NCBI GenBank assembly: GCA_964016885.1
Contig: OZ024744.1
Coordinates: 115,361,302 to 115,425,301 of the forward strand
Length of the DNA: 64,000 nt
Direction of reading: 5' to 3'
From: Eledone cirrhosa
Taxonomy: Eukaryota > Mollusca > Cephalopoda > Octopoda > Eledonidae
Shown in pieces: positions 38,327 through 54,112 of the stretch (its first letter is position 1; every line of letters starts with the position of its first letter). Under the pieces are notes generated by a model that saw only the letters and a list, made by a program, of their open reading frames with translations, did not search any database and had not been told where the DNA came from. A program made the position numbers and the translations under genes.

Positions 38327-41300
38327 AACCTCTACATTAACTACCCATGTCTCACTACCATGTAACATTACATCAGATGTCCATTGAAACATGCTAGCTT
38401 CATTTCTCTCCAGTCTCTATATAACCTCTACAGTAACTACCCATGTCTCACTACCATGTAACATTACATTACAGGGCCATTGAAACACGCTAGCTTCATT
38501 TCTCACCAGTCTCTATATAACCTCTACATTAACTACCCATGTCTCACTACCATGTAACATTACATCAGATGTCTATTGAAACACGCTAGCTTCATTTCTC
38601 CAGTCTCTATATAACCTCTACATTAACTACCCATGTCTCACTACCATGTAACATTACATCAGATGTCTATTGAAACATGCTAGCTTCATGTCTCTCCAGT
38701 CTCTATATAACCTCTACATTAACTACCCATGTCTCACTACCATGTAACATTACATCAGATGTCCATTGAAACATGCTAGCTTCATTTCTCCACAGTCTCT
38801 ATATAACCTCTACATTAACTACCCATGTCTCACTACCATGTAACATTACATCAGATGTCCATTGAAACATGCTAGCTTCATGTCTCTCTCGTCTCTATAT
38901 AACCTCTACATTAACTACCCATGTCTCACTACCATGTAATATTACATCACAGGGCCATTGAAACATGCTAGCTTCATGTCTCTCCAGTCTCTATATAACC
39001 TCTACATTAACTACCCATGTCTCACTACCATGTAACATTACATCACAGGGCCATTGAAACATGCTAGCTTCATGTCTCTCCAGTCTCTATATAACCTCTA
39101 CATTAACTACCCATGTCTCACTACCATGTAACACTACATCAGATGTCCATTGAAACATGCTAGCCTCATTTCTCTCCAGTCTCTATATAACCTCTACATT
39201 AACTACCCATGTCTCACTACCATGTAACATTACATCAGATGTCCATTGAAACATGCTAGCTTCATTTCTCTCCAGTCTCTATATAACCTCTACATTAACT
39301 ACCCATGACTCACTACCATGTAACATTACATCAGATGTCCATTGAAACATGTTAGCTTCATTTCTCTCAAGTCTCTATATAACCTCTACATTAACTACCC
39401 ATGTCTCACTATCATGTAACATTACATCAGATGTCCATTGAAACATGCTAGCTTCATGTCTCTCCAGTCTCTATATAACCTCTACATTAACTACCCATGT
39501 CTCACTACCATGTAACATTACATCAAATGTCCATTGAAACATGTTAGCTTCATTTCTCTCCAGTCTCTATATAACCTCTACATTAACTACCCATGTCTCA
39601 CTACCATGTAACATTACATCACATGTCCATTCAAACATGCTAGCTTCATTTCTCTTCAGTCTCTATATAACCTCTACATTAACTACCCATGTCTCACTAC
39701 CATGTAACACTACATCAGATGTCCATTGAAACATGTTAGTTTCATTTCTCTCCAGTCTCTATATAACCTCTACATTAACTACCAATGTCTCACTACCATG
39801 TAACATTACATTACAGGGCCGTTGAAACATGCTAGCTTCATTTCTCTCCAGTCTCTATATAACCTCTACAGTAACTACCCATGTCTCACTACCATGTAAC
39901 ATTACATCAGATGTCCATTGAAACATGCTAGCTTCATGTCTCTCCAGTCTCTATATAACCTCTACATTAACTACCCATGTCTCACTACCATGTAACATTA
40001 CATCAGATGTCCATTGAAACATGCTAGCTTCATGTCTCTCCAGTCTATATATAACCTCTACATTAACTACCCATGTCTCACTACCATGTAACATTACATC
40101 AGATGTCCATTGAAACATGCTAGCTTCATTTCTCTCCAGTCTCTATATAACCTCTACAGTAACTACCCATGTCACACTACCATGTAACATTACATCACAG
40201 GGCCATTGAAACACGCTAGCTTCATTTCTCACCAGTCTCTATATAACCTCTACATTAACTACCCATGTCTCACTACCATGTAACATTACATCACAGGGCC
40301 ATTGAAACATGCTAGCTTCATGTCTCTCCAGTCTCTATATAACCTCTACATTAACTACCCATGTCTCACTACCATGTAACATTACATCAGATGTCTATTG
40401 AAACACGCTAGCTTCATTTCTCCAGTCTCTATATAACCTCTACATTAACTACCCATGTCTCACTACCATGTAACATTACATCAGATGTCTATTGAAACAT
40501 GCTAGCTTCATGTCTCTCCAGTCTCTATATAACCTCTACATTAACTACCCATGTCTCACTACCATGTAACATTACATCAGATGTCCATTGAAACATGCTA
40601 GCTTCATTTCTCTCCAGTCTCTATATAACCTCTACAGTAACTACCCATGTCTCACTACCATGTAACATTACATCACAGGGCCATTGAAACACGCTAGCTT
40701 CATTTCTCACTACTCTCTATATAACCTCTACATTAACTACCCATGTCTCACTACCATGTAACATTACATCAGATGTCTATTGAAACATGCTAGCTTCATG
40801 TCTCTCCAGTCTCTATATAACCTCTACATTAACTACCCATGTCTCACTACCATGTAACATTACATCAGATGTCCATTGAAACATGCTAGCTTCATTTCTC
40901 TCCAGTCTCTATATAACCTCTACATTAACTACCCATGTCTCACTACCATGTAACACTACATCGGATGACCATGTAACATGCTAGCTTCATGTCTCTCCAG
41001 TCTCTATATAACCTCTACATTAACTACCCATGTCTCACTACCATGTAACACTACATCAGATGTCCATTGAAACATGCTAGCCTCATTTCTCTCCAGTCTC
41101 TATATAACCTCTACATTAACTACCCACGTCTCACTACCATGTAACATTACATCAGATGTCCATTGAAACATGCTAGCTTCATTTCTCTCCAGTCTCTATA
41201 TAACCTCTACATTAACTACCCATGACTCACTACCATGTAACATTACATCAGATGTCCATTGAAACATGTTAGCTTCATTTCTCTCAAGTCTCTATATAAC

Positions 41301-41640
41301 CTCTACATTAACTACCCATGTCTCACTATCATGTAACATTACATCAGATGTCCATTGAAACATGCTAGCTTCATGTCTCTCCAGTCTCTATATAACCTCT
41401 ACATTAACTACCCATGTCTCACTACCATGTAACATTACATCAAATGTCCATTGAAACATGTTAGCTTCATTTCTCTCCAGTCTCTATATAACCTCCACAT
41501 TAACTACCCATGTCTCACTACCATGTAACACTACATCAGATGTCCATTGAAACATGCTAGCTTCATTTCTCTCCAGTCTCTATATAACCTCTATATTAAC
41601 TACCCATGTCTCACGACCATGTAACACTACATCGGATGAC
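38327..41640. repeat. Segment related to 42735-45950, offset 4408 then 4312
   Basis: Markers 38582 and 39541 recur at 42990 and 43949 (offset 4408). One monomer is missing in the later copy near 44610, after which markers 40404, 40959 and 41630 recur at 44716, 45271 and 45942 (offset 4312). The join in the later copy reads GGCCATTAAAACACGC, a fusion of two monomer variants. Confidence 0.7.
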
Positions 41641-42226
41641 CATGTAACATGCTAGCTTCATTTCTCTCCAGTCTCTATATAACCTCTATATTAACTACCC
41701 ATGTCTCACTACCATGTAACACTAAATCAGATGTCCATTGAAACATGCTAGCTTCATTTCTCTCCAGTCTCTATATAACCTATACATTAACTACCCATGT
41801 CTCACTACCATGTAACATTACATCAGATGTCCATTGAAACATACTAGCTTCATGTCTCTCCAGTCTCTATATAACCTCTACGTTAACTACCATGTCTCAC
41901 TACCATGTAACATTACATCAGGTGTCCATTGAAACATGTTAGCTTCATTTCTCTCCGTCTTTATATAACCTCTACATTAACTAACCATGTCTCACTACCA
42001 TGTAACATTACATCAGATGTCCATTGAAACATGCTAGCTTCATGTCTCTCCAGTCTCTATATAACCTCTACATTAACTACCCATGTCTCACTACCATGTA
42101 ACATTACATCAGATGTCCATTGAAACATAGTAGCTTCATTTCTCACCAGTCTCTATATAACCTCTACATTAACTACCCATGTCTCACTTCCATGTAACAT
42201 TACATCACAGGGCCATTGAAACATGT

Positions 42227-45200
42227 TAGCTTCATTTCTCTCCAGTCTCTATATAACCTCTACATTAACTACCCATGTCTCACTACCATGTAACATTACA
42301 TCACATGTCCATTGAAACATGCTAGCTTCATTTCTCTTCAGTCTCTATATAACCTCTACATTAACTACCCATGTCTCACTACCATGTAACACTACATCAG
42401 ATGTCCATTGAAACATGTTAGTTTCATTTCTCTCCAGTCTCTATATAACCTCTACATTAACTACCAATGTCTCACTACCATGTAACATTACATTACAGGG
42501 CCATTGAAACACGCTAGCTTCATTTCTCTCCAGTCTCTATATAACCTCTACAGTAACTACCCATGTCTCACTACCATGTAACATTACATCAGATGTCCAT
42601 TGAAACATGCTAGCTTCATGTCTCTCCAGTCTCTATATAACCTCTACATTAACTACCCATGTCTCACTACCATGTAACATTACATCAGATGTCCATTGAA
42701 ACATGCTACCTTCATGTCTCTCCAGTCTATATATAACCTCTACATTAACTACCCATGTCTCACTACCCTGTAACATTACATCAGATGTCCATTGAAACAT
42801 GCTAGCTTCATTTCTCTCCAGTCTCTATATAACCTCTACAGTAACTACCCATGTCTCACTACCATGTAACATTACATCACAGGGCCATTGAAACACGCTA
42901 GCTTCATTTCTCACCAGTCTCTATATAACCTCTACATTAACTACCCATGTCTCACTACCATGTAACATTACATCAGATGTCTATTGAAACACGCTAGCTT
43001 CATTTCTCCAGTCTCTATATAACCTCTACATTAACTACCCATGTCTCACTACCATGTAACATTACATCAGATGTCTATTGAAACATGCTAGCTTCATGTC
43101 TCTCCAGTCTCTATATAACCTCTACATTAACTACCCATGTCTCACTACCATGTAACATTACATCAGATGTCCATTGAAACATGCTAGCTTCATTTCTCCA
43201 CAGTCTCTATATAACCTCTACATTAACTACCCATGTCTCACTACCATGTAACATTACATCAGATGTCCATTGAAACTTGCTAGCTTCATGTCTCTCTCGT
43301 CTCTATATAACCTCTACATTAACTACCCATGTCTCACTACCATGTAATATTACATCACAGGGCCATTGAAACATGCTAGCTTCATGTCTCTCCAGTCTCT
43401 ATATAACCTCTACATTAACTACCCATGTCTCACTACCATGTAACATTACATCACAGGGCCATTGAAACATGCTAGCTTCATGTCTCTCCAGTCTCTATAT
43501 AACCTCTACATTAACTACCCATGTCTCACTACCATGTAACACTACATCAGATGTCCATTGAAACATGCTAGCCTCATTTCTCTCCAGTCTCTATATAACC
43601 TCTACATTAACTACCCATGTCTCACTACCATGTAACATTACATCAGATGTCCATTGAAACATGCTAGCTTCATTTCTCTCCAGTCTCTATATAACCTCTA
43701 CATTAACTACCCATGACTCACTACCATGTAACATTACATCAGATGTCCATTGAAACATGTTAGCTTCATTTCTCTCAAGTCTCTATATAACCTCTACATT
43801 AACTACCCATGTCTCACTATCATGTAACATTACATCAGATGTCCATTGAAACATGCTAGCTTCATGTCTCTCCAGTCTCTATATAACCTCTACATTAACT
43901 ACCCATGTCTCACTACCATGTAACATTACATCAAATGTCCATTGAAACATGTTAGCTTCATTTCTCTCCAGTCTCTATATAACCTCTACATTAACTACCC
44001 ATGTCTCACTACCATGTAACATTACATCACATGTCCATTCAAACATGCTAGCTTCATTTCTCTTCAGTCTCTATATAACCTCTACATTAACTACCCATGT
44101 CTCACTACCATGTAACACTACATCAGATGTCCATTGAAACATGTTAGTTTCATTTCTCTCCAGTCTCTATAAAACCTCTACATTAACTACCAATGTCTCA
44201 CTACCATGTAACATTACATTACAGGGCCGTTGAAACACGCTAGCTTCATTTCTCTCCAGTCTCTATATAACCTCTACAGTAACTACCCATGTCTCACTAC
44301 CATGTAACATTACATCAGATGTCCATTGAAACATGCTAGCTTCATGTCTCTCCAGTCTCTATATAACCTCTACATTAACTACCCATGTCTCACTACCATG
44401 TAACATTACATCAGATGTCCATTGAAACATGCTAGCTTCATGTCTCTCCAGTCTATATATAACCTCTACATTAACTACCCATGTCTCACTACCATGTAAC
44501 ATTACATCAGATGTCCATTGAAACATGCTAGCTTCATTTCTCTCCAGTCTCTATATAACCTCTACAGTAACTACCCATGTCACACTACCATGTAACATTA
44601 CATCACAGGGCCATTAAAACACGCTAGCTTCATGTCTCTCCAGTCTCTATATAACCTCTACATTAACTACCCATGTCTCACTACCATGTAACATTACATC
44701 AGATGTCTATTGAAACACGCTAGCTTCATTTCTCCAGTCTCTATATAACCTCTACATTAACTACCCATGTCTCACTACCATGTAACATTACATCAGATGT
44801 CTATTGAAACATGCTAGCTTCATGTCTCTCCAGTCTCTATATAACCTCTACATTAACTACCCATGTCTCACTACCATGTAACATTACATCAGATGTCCAT
44901 TGAAACATGCTAGCTTCATTTCTCTCCAGTCTCTATATAACCTCTACAGTAACTACCCATGTCTCACTACCATGTAACATTACATCACAGGGCCATTGAA
45001 ACACGCTAGCTTCATTTCTCACCACTCTCTATATAACCTCTACATTAACTACCCATGTCTCACTACCATGTAACATTACATCAGATGTCTATTGAAACAT
45101 GCTAGCTTCATGTCTCTCCAGTCTCTATATAACCTCTACATTAACTACCCATGTCTCACTACCATGTAACATTACATCAGATGTCCATTGAAACATGCTA

Positions 45201-48169
45201 GCTTCATTTCTCTCCAGTCTCTATATAACCTCTACATTAACTACCCATGTCTCACTACCATGTAACACTACATCGGATGACCATGTAACATGCTAGCTTC
45301 ATGTCTCTCCAGTCTCTATATAACCTCTACATTAACTACCCATGTCTCACTACCATGTAACACTACATCAGATGTCCATTGAAACATGCTAGCCTCATTT
45401 CTCTCCAGTCTCTATATAACCTCTACATTAACTACCCACGTCTCACTACCATGTAACATTACATCAGATGTCCATTGAAACATGCTAGCTTCATTTCTCT
45501 CCAGTCTCTATATAACCTCTACATTAACTACCCATGACTCACTACCATGTAACATTACATCAGATGTCCATTGAAACATGTTAGCTTCATTTCTCTCAAG
45601 TCTCTATATAACCTCTACATTAACTACCCATGTCTCACTATCATGTAACATTACATCAGATGTCCATTGAAACATGCTAGCTTCATGTCTCTCCAGTCTC
45701 TATATAACCTCTACATTAACTACCCATGTCTCACTACCATGTAACACTAAATCAGATGTCCATTGAAACATGCTAGCTTCATTTCTCTCCAGTCTCTATA
45801 TAACCTCTACATTAACTACCCATGTCTCACTACCATGTAACACTACATCAGATGTCCATTGAAACATGCTAGCTTCATTTCTCTCCAGTCTCTATATAAC
45901 CTCTATATTAACTACCCATGTCTCACTACCATGTAACACTACATCGGATGACCATGTAACATGCTAGCTTCATTTCTCTCCGTCTTTATATAACCTCTAC
46001 ATTAACTAACCATGTCTCACTACCATGTAACATTACATCAGATGTCCATTGAAACATGCTAGCTTCATGTCTCTCCAGTCTCTATATAACCTCTACATTA
46101 ACTACCCATGTCTCACTACCATGTAACATTACATCAGATGTCCATTGAAACATAGTAGCTTCATTTCTCACCAGTCTCTATATAACCTCTACATTAACTA
46201 CCCATGTCTCACTTCCATGTAACATTACATCACAGGGCCATTGAAACATGTTAGCTTCATTTCTCTCCAGTCTCTATATAACCTCTACATTAACTACCCA
46301 TGTCTCACTACCATGTAACATTACATCACATGTCCATTGAAACATGCTAGCTTCATTTCTCTTCAGTCTCTATATAACCTCTACATTAACTACCCATGTC
46401 TCACTACCATGTAACACTACATCAGATGTCCATTGAAACATGTTAGTTTCATTTCTCTCCAGTCTCTATATAACCTCTACATTAACTACCAATGTCTCAC
46501 TACCATGTAACATTACATTACAGGGCCATTGAAACACGCTAGCTTCATTTCTCTCCAGTCTCTATATAACCTCTACAGTAACTACCCATGTCTCACTACC
46601 ATGTAACATTACATCAGATGTCCATTGAAACATGCTAGCTTCATGTCTCTCCAGTCTCTATATAACCTCTACATTAACTACCCATGTCTCACTACCATGT
46701 AACATTACATCAGATGTCTATTGAAACATGCTAGCTTCATGTCTCTCCAGTCTCTATATAACCTCTACATTAACTACCCATGTCTCACTACCATGTAACA
46801 TTACATCAGATGTCCATTGAAACATGCTAGCTTCATTTCTCTCCAGTTTCTATATAACCTCTACAGTAACTACCCATGTCTCACTACCATGTAACATTAC
46901 ATCACAGGGCCATTGAAACACGCTAGCTTCATTTCTCACCAGTCTCTATATAACCTCTACATTAACTACCCATGTCTCACTACCATGTAACATTACATCA
47001 CAGGGCCATTGAAACATGCTAGCTTCATGTCTCTCCAGTCTCTATATAACCTATACATTAACTACCCATGTCTCACTACCATGTAACATTACATCAGATG
47101 TCTATTGAAACACGCTAGCTTCATTTCTCCAGTCTCTATATAACCTCTACATTAACTACCCATGTCTCACTACCATGTAACATTACATCAGATGTCTATT
47201 GAAACATGCTAGCTTCATGTCTCTCCAGTCTCTATATAACCTCTACATTAACTACCCATGTCTCACTACCATGTAACATTACATCAGATGTCCATTGAAA
47301 CATGCTAGCTTCATTTCTCCACAGTCTCTATATAACCTCTACATTAACTACCCATGCCTCACTACCATGTAACATTACATCAGATGTCCATTGAAACATG
47401 CTAGCTTCATGTCTCTCTCGTCTCTATATAACCTCTACATTAACTACCCATGTCTCACTACCATGTAATATTACATCACAGGGCCATTGAAACATGCTAG
47501 CTTCATGTCTCTCCAGTCTCTATATAACCTCTACATTAACTACCCATGTCTCACTACCATGTAACATTACATCACAGGGCCATTGAAACATGCTAGCTTC
47601 ATTTCTCTCCAATCTCTATATAACCTCTACATTAACTACCCATGTCTCACTACCATGTAACAATACATCACAGGGCCATTGAAACATGTTAGCTTCATTT
47701 CTCTCCAGTCTCTCTATAACCTCTACATTAACTACCCATGTCTCACTACCATGTAACATTATGTTACAGGTCCATTGAAACATGCTAGCTTCATTTCTCT
47801 CCAGTCTCTATATAACCTCTACATTAACTACCCATGTCTCTCTACCATGTAACATTACATCACATGTCCATTGAAACAGGCTAGCTTCATTTCTCTCCAG
47901 TCTCTATATAACCTCTACAGTAACTACCCATGTCTCACTACCATGTAACATTACATAATATGTCCATTGAAACATGCTAGCTTCATATCTCTCCAGTCTC
48001 TATATAACCTCTACATTAACTACCCATATCTCACTACCATGTTACATTACATTAAATGTCCATTGAAACATGCTAGCTTCATTTCTCTCCAGTCTCTATA
48101 TAACCTCTATATTAACTACACATGTCTCACTCCCATGTAACATTACATCAGATGTCCATTGAAACATGC
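42227..48169. repeat. 5943-bp tandem duplication, copy 1
   Basis: 62 monomers minus a few bases, repeated without a gap from 48170. All four 94-bp marker positions agree (42990/48933, 44716/50659, 47111/53054, and 43949/49892 for a longer variant pair). Differences noticed include CCCTGTAAC versus CCATGTAAC (42770), AACTTGC versus AACATGC (43274), AAAACC versus TATAACC (44171) and a few others, so identity is well above 99%. Confidence 0.85.
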
Positions 48170-51100
48170 TAGCTTCATTTCTCTCCAGTCTCTATATAAC
48201 CTCTACATTAACTACCCATGTCTCACTACCATGTAACATTACATCACATGTCCATTGAAACATGCTAGCTTCATTTCTCTTCAGTCTCTATATAACCTCT
48301 ACATTAACTACCCATGTCTCACTACCATGTAACACTACATCAGATGTCCATTGAAACATGTTAGTTTCATTTCTCTCCAGTCTCTATATAACCTCTACAT
48401 TAACTACCAATGTCTCACTACCATGTAACATTACATTACAGGGCCATTGAAACACGCTAGCTTCATTTCTCTCCAGTCTCTATATAACCTCTACAGTAAC
48501 TACCCATGTCTCACTACCATGTAACATTACATCAGATGTCCATTGAAACATGCTAGCTTCATGTCTCTCCAGTCTCTATATAACCTCTACATTAACTACC
48601 CATGTCTCACTACCATGTAACATTACATCAGATGTCCATTGAAACATGCTACCTTCATGTCTCTCCAGTCTATATATAACCTCTACATTAACTACCCATG
48701 TCTCACTACCATGTAACATTACATCAGATGTCCATTGAAACATGCTAGCTTCATTTCTCTCCAGTCTCTATATAACCTCTACAGTAACTACCCATGTCTC
48801 ACTACCATGTAACATTACATCACAGGGCCATTGAAACACGCTAGCTTCATTTCTCACCAGTCTCTATATAACCTCTACATTAACTACCCATGTCTCACTA
48901 CCATGTAACATTACATCAGATGTCTATTGAAACACGCTAGCTTCATTTCTCCAGTCTCTATATAACCTCTACATTAACTACCCATGTCTCACTACCATGT
49001 AACATTACATCAGATGTCTATTGAAACATGCTAGCTTCATGTCTCTCCAGTCTCTATATAACCTCTACATTAACTACCCATGTCTCACTACCATGTAACA
49101 TTACATCAGATGTCCATTGAAACATGCTAGCTTCATTTCTCCACAGTCTCTATATAACCTCTACATTAACTACCCATGTCTCACTACCATGTAACATTAC
49201 ATCAGATGTCCATTGAAACATGCTAGCTTCATGTCTCTCTCGTCTCTATATAACCTCTACATTAACTACCCATGTCTCACTACCATGTAATATTACATCA
49301 CAGGGCCATTGAAACATGCTAGCTTCATGTCTCTCCAGTCTCTATATAACCTCTACATTAACTACCCATGTCTCACTACCATGTAACATTACATCACAGG
49401 GCCATTGAAACATGCTAGCTTCATGTCTCTCCAGTCTCTATATAACCTCTACATTAACTACCCATGTCTCACTACCATGTAACACTACATCAGATGTCCA
49501 TTGAAACATGCTAGCCTCATTTCTCTCCAGTCTCTATATAACCTCTACATTAACTACCCATGTCTCACTACCATGTAACATTACATCAGATGTCCATTGA
49601 AACATGCTAGCTTCATTTCTCTCCAGTCTCTATATAACCTCTACATTAACTACCCATGACTCACTACCATGTAACATTACATCAGATGTCCATTGAAACA
49701 TGTTAGCTTCATTTCTCTCAAGTCTCTATATAACCTCTACATTAACTACCCATGTCTCACTATCATGTAACATTACATCAGATGTCCATTGAAACATGCT
49801 AGCTTCATGTCTCTCCAGTCTCTATATAACCTCTACATTAACTACCCATGTCTCACTACCATGTAACATTACATCAAATGTCCATTGAAACATGTTAGCT
49901 TCATTTCTCTCCAGTCTCTATATAACCTCTACATTAACTACCCATGTCTCACTACCATGTAACATTACATCACATGTCCATTCAAACATGCTAGCTTCAT
50001 TTCTCTTCAGTCTCTATATAACCTCTACATTAACTACCCATGTCTCACTACCATGTAACACTACATCAGATGTCCATTGAAACATGTTAGTTTCATTTCT
50101 CTCCAGTCTCTATATAACCTCTACATTAACTACCAATGTCTCACTACCATGTAACATTACATTACAGGGCCGTTGAAACACGCTAGCTTCATTTCTCTCC
50201 AGTCTCTATATAACCTCTACAGTAACTACCCATGTCTCACTACCATGTAACATTACATCAGATGTCCATTGAAACATGCTAGCTTCATGTCTCTCCAGTC
50301 TCTATATAACCTCTACATTAACTACCCATGTCTCACTACCATGTAACATTACATCAGATGTCCATTGAAACATGCTAGCTTCATGTCTCTCCAGTCTATA
50401 TATAACCTCTACATTAACTACCCATGTCTCACTACCATGTAACATTACATCAGATGTCCATTGAAACATGCTAGCTTCATTTCTCTCCAGTCTCTATATA
50501 ACCTCTACAGTAACTACCCATGTCACACTACCATGTAACATTACATCACAGGGCCATTAAAACACGCTAGCTTCATGTCTCTCCAGTCTCTATATAACCT
50601 CTACATTAACTACCCATGTCTCACTACCATGTAACATTACATCAGATGTCTATTGAAACACGCTAGCTTCATTTCTCCAGTCTCTATATAACCTCTACAT
50701 TAACTACCCATGTCTCACTACCATGTAACATTACATCAGATGTCTATTGAAACATGCTAGCTTCATGTCTCTCCAGTCTCTATATAACCTCTACATTAAC
50801 TACCCATGTCTCACTACCATGTAACATTACATCAGATGTCCATTGAAACATGCTAGCTTCATTTCTCTCCAGTCTCTATATAACCTCTACAGTAACTACC
50901 CATGTCTCACTACCATGTAACATTACATCACAGGGCCATTGAAACACGCTAGCTTCATTTCTCACCACTCTCTATATAACCTCTACATTAACTACCCATG
51001 TCTCACTACCATGTAACATTACATCAGATGTCTATTGAAACATGCTAGCTTCATGTCTCTCCAGTCTCTATATAACCTCTACATTAACTACCCATGTCTC

Positions 51101-54100
51101 ACTACCATGTAACATTACATCAGATGTCCATTGAAACATGCTAGCTTCATTTCTCTCCAGTCTCTATATAACCTCTACATTAACTACCCATGTCTCACTA
51201 CCATGTAACACTACATCGGATGACCATGTAACATGCTAGCTTCATGTCTCTCCAGTCTCTATATAACCTCTACATTAACTACCCATGTCTCACTACCATG
51301 TAACACTACATCAGATGTCCATTGAAACATGCTAGCCTCATTTCTCTCCAGTCTCTATATAACCTCTACATTAACTACCCACGTCTCACTACCATGTAAC
51401 ATTACATCAGATGTCCATTGAAACATGCTAGCTTCATTTCTCTCCAGTCTCTATATAACCTCTACATTAACTACCCATGACTCACTACCATGTAACATTA
51501 CATCAGATGTCCATTGAAACATGTTAGCTTCATTTCTCTCAAGTCTCTATATAACCTCTACATTAACTACCCATGTCTCACTATCATGTAACATTACATC
51601 AGATGTCCATTGAAACATGCTAGCTTCATGTCTCTCCAGTCTCTATATAACCTCTACATTAACTACCCATGTCTCACTACCATGTAACACTAAATCAGAT
51701 GTCCATTGAAACATGCTAGCTTCATTTCTCTCCAGTCTCTATATAACCTCTACATTAACTACCCATGTCTCACTACCATGTAACACTACATCAGATGTCC
51801 ATTGAAACATGCTAGCTTCATTTCTCTCCAGTCTCTATATAACCTCTATATTAACTACCCATGTCTCACTACCATGTAACACTACATCGGATGACCATGT
51901 AACATGCTAGCTTCATTTCTCTCCGTCTTTATATAACCTCTACATTAACTAACCATGTCTTACTACCATGTAACATTACATCAGATGTCCATTGAAACAT
52001 GCTAGCTTCATGTCTCTCCAGTCTCTATATAACCTCTACATTAACTACCCATGTCTCACTACCATGTAACATTACATCAGATGTCCATTGAAACATAGTA
52101 GCTTCATTTCTCACCAGTCTCTATATAACCTCTACATTAACTACCCATGTCTCACTTCCATGTAACATTACATCACAGGGCCATTGAAACATGTTAGCTT
52201 CATTTCTCTCCAGTCTCTATATAACCTCTACATTAACTACCCATGTCTCACTACCATGTAACATTACATCACATGTCCATTGAAACATGCTAGCTTCATT
52301 TCTCTTCAGTCTCTATATAACCTCTACATTAACTACCCATGTCTCACTACCATGTAACACTACATCAGATGTCCATTGAAACATGTTAGTTTCATTTCTC
52401 TCCAGTCTCTATATAACCTCTACATTAACTACCAATGTCTCACTACCATGTAACATTACATTACAGGGCCATTGAAACACGCTAGCTTCATTTCTCTCCA
52501 GTCTCTATATAACCTCTACAGTAACTACCCATGTCTCACTACCATGTAACATTACATCAGATGTCCATTGAAACATGCTAGCTTCATGTCTCTCCAGTCT
52601 CTATATAACCTCTACATTAACTACCCATGTCTCACTACCATGTAACATTACATCAGATGTCCATTGAAACATGCTAGCTTCATGTCTCTCCAGTCTCTAT
52701 ATAACCTCTACATTAACTACCCATGTCTCACTACCATGTAACATTACATCAGATGTCCATTGAAACATGCTAGCTTCATTTCTCTCCAGTTTCTATATAA
52801 CCTCTACAGTAACTACCCATGTCTCACTACCATGTAACATTACATCACAGGGCCATTGAAACACGCTAGCTTCATTTCTCACCAGTCTCTATATAACCTC
52901 TACATTAACTACCCATGTCTCACTACCATGTAACATTACATCACAGGGCCATTGAAACATGCTAGCTTCATGTCTCTCCAGTCTCTATATAACCTATACA
53001 TTAACTACCCATGTCTCACTACCATGTAACATTACATCAGATGTCTATTGAAACACGCTAGCTTCATTTCTCCAGTCTCTATATAACCTCTACATTAACT
53101 ACCCATGTCTCACTACCATGTAACATTACATCAGATGTCTATTGAAACATGCTAGCTTCATGTCTCTCCAGTCTCTATATAACCTCTACATTAACTACCC
53201 ATGTCTCACTACCATGTAACATTACATCAGATGTCCATTGAAACATGCTAGCTTCATTTCTCCACAGTCTCTATATAACCTCTACATTAACTACCCATGC
53301 CTCACTACCATGTAACATTACATCAGATGTCCATTGAAACATGCTAGCTTCATGTCTCTCTCGTCTCTATATAACCTCTACATTAACTACCCATGTCTCA
53401 CTACCATGTAATATTACATCACAGGGCCATTGAAACATGCTAGCTTCATGTCTCTCCAGTCTCTATATAACCTCTACATTAACTACCCATGTCTCACTAC
53501 CATGTAACATTACATCACAGGGCCATTGAAACATGCTAGCTTCATTTCTCTCCAATCTCTATATAACCTCTACATTAACTACCCATGTCTCACTACCATG
53601 TAACAATACATCACAGGGCCATTGAAACATGTTAGCTTCATTTCTCTCCAGTCTCTCTATAACCTCTACATTAACTACCCATGTCTCACTACCATGTAAC
53701 ATTACGTTACAGGTCCATTGAAACATGCTAGCTTCATTTCTCTCCAGTCTCTATATAACCTCTACATTAACTACCCATGTCTCTCTACCATGTAACATTA
53801 CATCACATGTCCATTGAAACAGGCTAGCTTCATTTCTCTCCAGTCTCTATATAACCTCTACAGTAACTACCCATGTCTCACTACCATGTAACATTACATA
53901 AGATGTCCATTGAAACATGCTAGCTTCATATCTCTCCAGTCTCTATATAACCTCTACATTAACTACCCATATCTCACTACCATGTTACATTACATTAAAT
54001 GTCCATTGAAACATGCTAGCTTCATTTCTCTCCAGTCTCTATATAACCTCTATATTAACTACACATGTCTCACTCCCATGTAACATTACATCAGGTGTCC

Positions 54101-54112
54101 ATTGAAACATGC
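48170..54112. repeat. 5943-bp tandem duplication, copy 2
   Basis: This starts exactly where copy 1 ends. The left limit is where GTTAG (42226) and GCTAG (48169) differ. Homology to copy 1 continues to about 54121, where TCATTTCTC becomes TCATGTCTC. Confidence 0.85.
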
